Part shown: in pieces, positions 6,198-8,276 of the stretch
Layout of the letters: each line of letters opens with the position of its first letter
Numbering within the stretch: the first letter of the stretch is position 1
Source: Actinomycetales bacterium
Lineage (GTDB): Bacteria > Actinomycetota > Actinomycetes > Actinomycetales > Actinomycetaceae
Assembly: GCA_022838965.1 (NCBI GenBank)
Contig: JALHDK010000090.1
Coordinates: 1-8,276, forward strand
Direction: 5' to 3'
Length of the DNA: 8,276 nucleotides
The notes under the pieces: model-generated
Databases searched by the model: none
The model's input: the letters and a program-made list of their open reading frames with translations, nothing else
Told to the model about the DNA's origin: nothing
Translations under genes and position numbers: made by a program

Positions 6198-6669
6198 TCC
6201 ACACCACAGCGAACGCGATGAGCGCCACCCCGAGCGCGATCGTCACCGACGTGGCGCGGCTCGCGCCCCGCTGCCGGGCGATGGCATAGCCGGTGAGCGC
6301 GGGGATCGCCCCCAGCATCGCCATCGCCGTGGTGAAGGCGAGACTCGTCCGGTTCAGGAGAATGAAGGGCAACGTGGCGACAGCTGCCACGGCCAGCCCG
6401 CCGGCGAGCTGGGCTCCGCCCTCCTTCAGGAGCTCGACGTTCATCTCGGCGTGGTCGACGAGCTGGACCGCCAGGCTGAACGCGAGCCAGTGCATGAGCA
6501 GCAGCCCCACCGCGATCCCGTAAACCTCGGCCACCACGACCCACTTCGAGGGCAGGACGTCCGGGGGAACGATGAGCGCCGTCGCCCAGAGCGCCAGGGA
6601 GAGATAGAGCGCCGAGACCACGAACTCGCGCAGCAGGCTGTGCCCATGCGGCTCGCCGTGACCGGCCAT
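6175..6669 (-). CDS. Unknown integral membrane protein, about five helices
   Basis: A 164-residue protein I do not recognise. Seen: a short histidine-rich N-terminus (HGEPHGH within the first 10 residues), then hydrophobic stretches at about 16-34, 43-68, 88-105, 110-131 and 140-160, consistent with five membrane helices. The second carries polar E48 and H60 and is followed by a charged loop around 72-83 (DHAEMN, ELLKEGG); a basic loop (RQRGASR) precedes the last helix. The start at 6669 is supported by GGGGAGG five nt upstream; a longer in-frame ATG at 6828 would add 53 residues unlike a membrane N-terminus and run into the divergent channel gene's promoter. It diverges from a potassium-channel gene across 174 bp, which might mean shared control, and its 3' end overlaps the toroid gene by 23 bp. 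No enzymatic motif is visible. Transport, channel-accessory or structural roles are all open. Confidence 0.8.
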   Translation of the reverse strand: MAGHGEPHGHSLLREFVVSALYLSLALWATALIVPPDVLPSKWVVVAEVYGIAVGLLLMHWLAFSLAVQLVDHAEMNVELLKEGGAQLAGGLAVAAVATLPFILLNRTSLAFTTAMAMLGAIPALTGYAIARQRGASRATSVTIALGVALIAFAVVWIKVALSY

Positions 6670-6674
6670 GAAAA

Positions 6675-6681
6675 CCTCCCC
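6675..6681 (-). promoter_or_regulatory. Strong ribosome binding site fixing the 6669 start
   Basis: On the minus strand GGGGAGG ends 5 nt before the ATG at 6669. It is the best Shine-Dalgarno in the window and decides against the longer in-frame start at 6828. Confidence 0.75.
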
Positions 6682-6717
6682 GCCTCGGGAGCTCCACGCG
6701 ACCACCGCGCAAGCCAC

Positions 6718-6728
6718 TTGGAATCCAA
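6718..6728. repeat. Inverted repeat TTGGA-A-TCCAA, possible operator
   Basis: Perfect 5-bp arms around a single A in the divergent intergenic region between the five-helix membrane protein and the potassium channel. It stands out as AT-richer than its surroundings. It could be a regulator site for the minus-strand gene. Confidence 0.25.
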
Positions 6729-6763
6729 AGGTACCGGTGTGGCCCTCCCCGGTCAGGTCCTCT

Positions 6764-6780
6764 CGCGGGTCACGCCCGCG
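6764..6780. repeat. Inverted repeat CGCGGG-N5-CCCGCG, possible operator
   Basis: Perfect 6-bp arms around a 5-nt loop in the same divergent intergenic region, about 25 bp upstream of the TAGGAT box of the channel gene. Could be an operator or hairpin; GC-rich repeats like this also occur by chance in such DNA. Confidence 0.25.
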
Positions 6781-6804
6781 GAGGAGCGGCGGGACGCGCG
6801 CCCA

Positions 6805-6810
6805 TAGGAT
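6805..6810 (+). promoter_or_regulatory. Candidate -10 box of the potassium-channel gene
   Basis: TAGGAT fits the actinobacterial -10 pattern. A start near 6817 would give a ~27-nt leader containing the GGAG site. It argues against using the upstream GTG at 6811. No good -35 is seen. Confidence 0.35.
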
Positions 6811-6834
6811 GTGCGCGGTGAACCCCACCTGAAC

Positions 6835-6838
6835 GGAG
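6835..6838 (+). promoter_or_regulatory. Ribosome binding site of the potassium-channel gene
   Basis: GGAG lies 5 nt before the ATG at 6844. It selects this start over the in-frame GTG at 6811, which has no site. Confidence 0.5.
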
Positions 6839-6843
6839 CAGCC

Positions 6844-7218
6844 ATGAACGAGTCATCGCCCGCGGGCGTGCCCGCCCGGCGGGAGCACCGGCTGGTGCGC
6901 CGGCTCTTCCTCCTCGACATCCTGCGCGACCGGGAGTCGCGCCCCGCGCTCACCTGGGCGGGGGTGACGCTCCTGGTCGGGACGCTGGTGTACCACCAGC
7001 TCGAGGGGTGGAGCCTGCTGGACTCGCTGTACTTCTCCGTGATCAGCCTGGCCACCGTGGGTTACGGGGATCTCACCCCCACCACGCCCGTGTCCAAGGT
7101 GTTCACCATCTTCTACATCCTGAACGGGATCGCAATCCTGCTGTCCCTCTTCGACCGGATCCGCGTGGTCCGCGCCAACGCCCGCCCGGGAGCGCTCGAA
7201 GCCGGTCCCCACGCCTGA
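6844..7218 (+). CDS. Minimal two-helix potassium channel
   Basis: Small potassium channel subunit of 124 residues, expected to assemble as a tetramer in the cell membrane. Seen: a basic cytoplasmic N-terminus (to about residue 34, many Arg), TM1 at about 35-53, a pore helix at 57-70 (LLDSLYFSVISLA), the selectivity filter TVGYGD at 71-76, and TM2 at about 83-103 ending in FDRIRVVRAN. This is the KcsA-like 2TM layout (Ion_trans_2). There is no voltage-sensor domain, and the C-terminal tail is about 20 residues, with no RCK/TrkA-N gating domain, so the gating stimulus cannot be read from the sequence. The start at 6844 has GGAG at 5 nt; an in-frame GTG at 6811 is unlikely. The stop is one base from that of the convergent DUF2905 gene. 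Confidence 0.92.
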   Translation: MNESSPAGVPARREHRLVRRLFLLDILRDRESRPALTWAGVTLLVGTLVYHQLEGWSLLDSLYFSVISLATVGYGDLTPTTPVSKVFTIFYILNGIAILLSLFDRIRVVRANARPGALEAGPHA

Positions 7219-7219
7219 C

Positions 7220-7432
7220 TCAGCGGCGGAACAGCCAGAGAAGCAGGCTGACCACCGCGGACACCAGCAGCATTGAGACCCACGGGATGAAGATGCGGGT
7301 GTTCTGGCCTTCCACCCGGATGTCGCCGGGGAGGCGTCCGAACCAGGACAGGCCGCCCGCCCATGCCAGGAGCCCGATGATTACGACCACGATGCCGATC
7401 CCCACCAGCACCGGCCCCAGTTGGCGTCCCAT
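7220..7432 (-). CDS. DUF2905 small membrane protein
   Basis: Member of the DUF2905 family; no function is established for it. At 70 residues it has the family's normal size. Seen: hydrophobic helix 1 at about 8-28, the hallmark segment FGRLPGDIRVE at 31-41, then IPW and hydrophobic helix 2 at about 50-67, ending in WLFRR. Start choice: ATG 7432 is 10 nt after GAGGAG, whereas the in-frame ATG 7441 is only 1 nt after it, too close for that site to serve; the difference is three residues (MDP). It converges on the potassium-channel gene with 1 bp between the stop codons, and there is no room for a separate terminator. It lies downstream of the SGNH esterase gene on the same strand with a gap of about 70 bp that holds two small hairpins. 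Confidence 0.88.
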   Translation of the reverse strand: MGRQLGPVLVGIGIVVVIIGLLAWAGGLSWFGRLPGDIRVEGQNTRIFIPWVSMLLVSAVVSLLLWLFRR

Positions 7433-7467
7433 GGGGTCCATTCTCCTCGCCCACTGCGGCGGAGTCA

Positions 7468-7509
7468 GGGCGCGTGCTCAGAACACGCCCGAAGGGACTG
7501 CATCAGTCC
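7468..7509 (-). terminator. Tandem hairpins after the SGNH esterase gene
   Basis: Two inverted repeats follow the esterase stop: GGACTG-CAT-CAGTCC at 7495-7509, overlapping the stop codon, and a second at 7468-7490 pairing GGGCGCGTG with CACGCCC with a small bulge. There is no T-tract, as is common for actinobacterial terminators, so this is only a structural suggestion. Confidence 0.3.
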
Positions 7510-8275
7510 GCTGATCCGTCGACCTCGACCCGGCCGCGCTCGGTGTCGCTGGAAGTCTGTCCGCCGGTGGTGACCTTCGGCTTGCCCGGCTTCGTCGTGC
7601 TGCTGACGCCCAGGCTTGTCATGACGCCGGGCGTGTAGCCGTAGCGATACCCGTCCGCGTTCGGGTGGAAGGACTCGTCCTGGTTGAAGATCTCCACGTT
7701 GTGGATCCATGGGGCCGCATCGCAGATGGCGGACCGACGAACGGTTGGCGGACATCAGTGAAGCCGATGCGGGCATCGGCGGCCGCCTGCTCGACCACCT
7801 GTGCGAGGAGGTCGGACCCGTCGTTGAGGGCGGTCATCTCGTCCGTCGTGAACGACGTCCACAGGCTGCAGTCTGTGCCGTTGAAGAGCCGCGGATAGCT
7901 GGTCGCCACGATCTTCGCGTTGGGCGCCTTGGCCTTCACGGTGGAGAAGAGGTTGCTCAACCGATCCGGGAGTTGGGTCGTCGCCACGCTTCGTGCGGTG
8001 GCGACGGCGTCGAGGCAGGCGGTGGTGTCCGTCCCCAGGCAGGTCCTCATGACGTCTGCGAAGCCGATGTCGTTGCCACCGACTGTGATCGTCACATAGG
8101 CGGTGCTCGGGGAGAGCGTGGCAAGCTGCAGCCCCGAGACGTCGGCGACGACCGCACCGGCGCAGGCCTGCAGGTCAAGGGCCAGGTTCCCGTTGGAAGC
8201 GACGAGCCCAGGGTAGCCCGACAGGGAACGGTCGCATCCGGTGCCGTCGGCCAGATACGTGCCCGCTCCCTCGCC
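7503..8275 (-). pseudogene. SGNH/GDSL-family esterase, N-terminus beyond the edge, one-base frameshift
   Basis: Probable esterase or lipase of the SGNH hydrolase fold, a type often secreted in actinobacteria. The N-terminus, with signal peptide and the nucleophile Ser motif (GDS), is outside the window; the first visible residues, GEGAGTYLADG then CDRSLSGYPGLVAS, are what follows block I. Seen next: LDLQACAGA, the oxyanion block TVGGNDIGFADVM, KIVATSYPRLF, and GFTDVRQPFVG. The frame then breaks near 7731; in the next frame come ICDAAPWIHNV, FNQDESFHPNADGYRYGY with the catalytic His of the FHP motif, and a hydrophilic Lys/Thr/Gly-rich tail to the TGA at 7503-7505. Restoring one base there recreates the family's usual GHAIC. 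Without it the product loses its catalytic His. Whether this is a real mutation or an assembly error is undecided. Substrate unknown. Confidence 0.78.
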
Positions 8276-8276
8276 G

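Noticed and set aside
6670..6828. Longer N-terminus for the five-helix membrane protein (start at 6828)
   Set aside because: The internal ATG at 6669 has a strong GGGGAGG, and the extra 53 residues are not membrane-like and overlap the divergent promoter region.
6811..6843. GTG start at 6811 for the potassium channel
   Set aside because: It lies directly after the TAGGAT box, before the likely transcript start, and has no Shine-Dalgarno; the ATG at 6844 has GGAG at good spacing.
1..8276. CRISPR array, tRNA, rRNA, insertion sequence or prophage gene
   Set aside because: No direct repeat arrays, tRNA-like cloverleaf, transposase or phage motifs were seen on either strand.

Overview
The window is strongly GC-rich, with G/C at most third codon positions. 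Shine-Dalgarno sites are sparse, and several starts sit 6-7 nt after a TAnnnT box, as in leaderless actinobacterial genes. Together with the gene families present, this points to a chromosomal segment of an actinobacterium. I see no tRNA, rRNA, CRISPR array, insertion sequence or phage gene.

Left block (1-2469): a minus-strand pseudouridine-salvage operon. psuG (pseudouridine-5'-phosphate glycosidase) comes first, followed by a PfkB-type kinase (probable psuK) that overlaps it by ATGA and runs off the left edge. Diverging from psuG is a LysR-family regulator whose start region almost abuts the psuG start and which has no usable start codon in its own frame. Middle block (2545-4791): an NAD-type short-chain dehydrogenase/reductase and a GabD-like succinate-semialdehyde dehydrogenase on the plus strand, which could act in sequence as alcohol/ketone and aldehyde oxidising steps.

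Right-centre block (4907-6197): a divergent pair 34 bp apart. On the minus strand is an isoprenylcysteine-methyltransferase-like gene that has lost its central catalytic part. On the plus strand is an alpha/alpha-toroid (prenyltransferase/squalene-cyclase-like) protein of unknown role, broken by a one-base frameshift in a G-run. Its 3' end overlaps by 23 bp a convergent gene for an unknown five-helix membrane protein.

Right block (6175-8276): the membrane-protein gene diverges from a minimal two-helix potassium channel. The channel gene meets a convergent DUF2905 small membrane protein with 1 bp between the stops. Last is a minus-strand SGNH/GDSL esterase, cut at its N-terminus by the window edge and broken by another one-base frameshift near its C-terminal catalytic motif.

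The most unusual feature is the number of damaged reading frames: two clear one-base deletions, one probable one-base deletion at the lysR start, and one internal gene deletion, all within 8.3 kb, beside genes that look fully intact. Either the assembly has indel errors in GC-rich runs or this is a decaying accessory stretch. The sequence alone cannot separate these. I did not find a convincing new multi-gene system. The best lead is the divergent pairing of an ICMT-like methyltransferase with a terpenoid-cyclase-fold protein.
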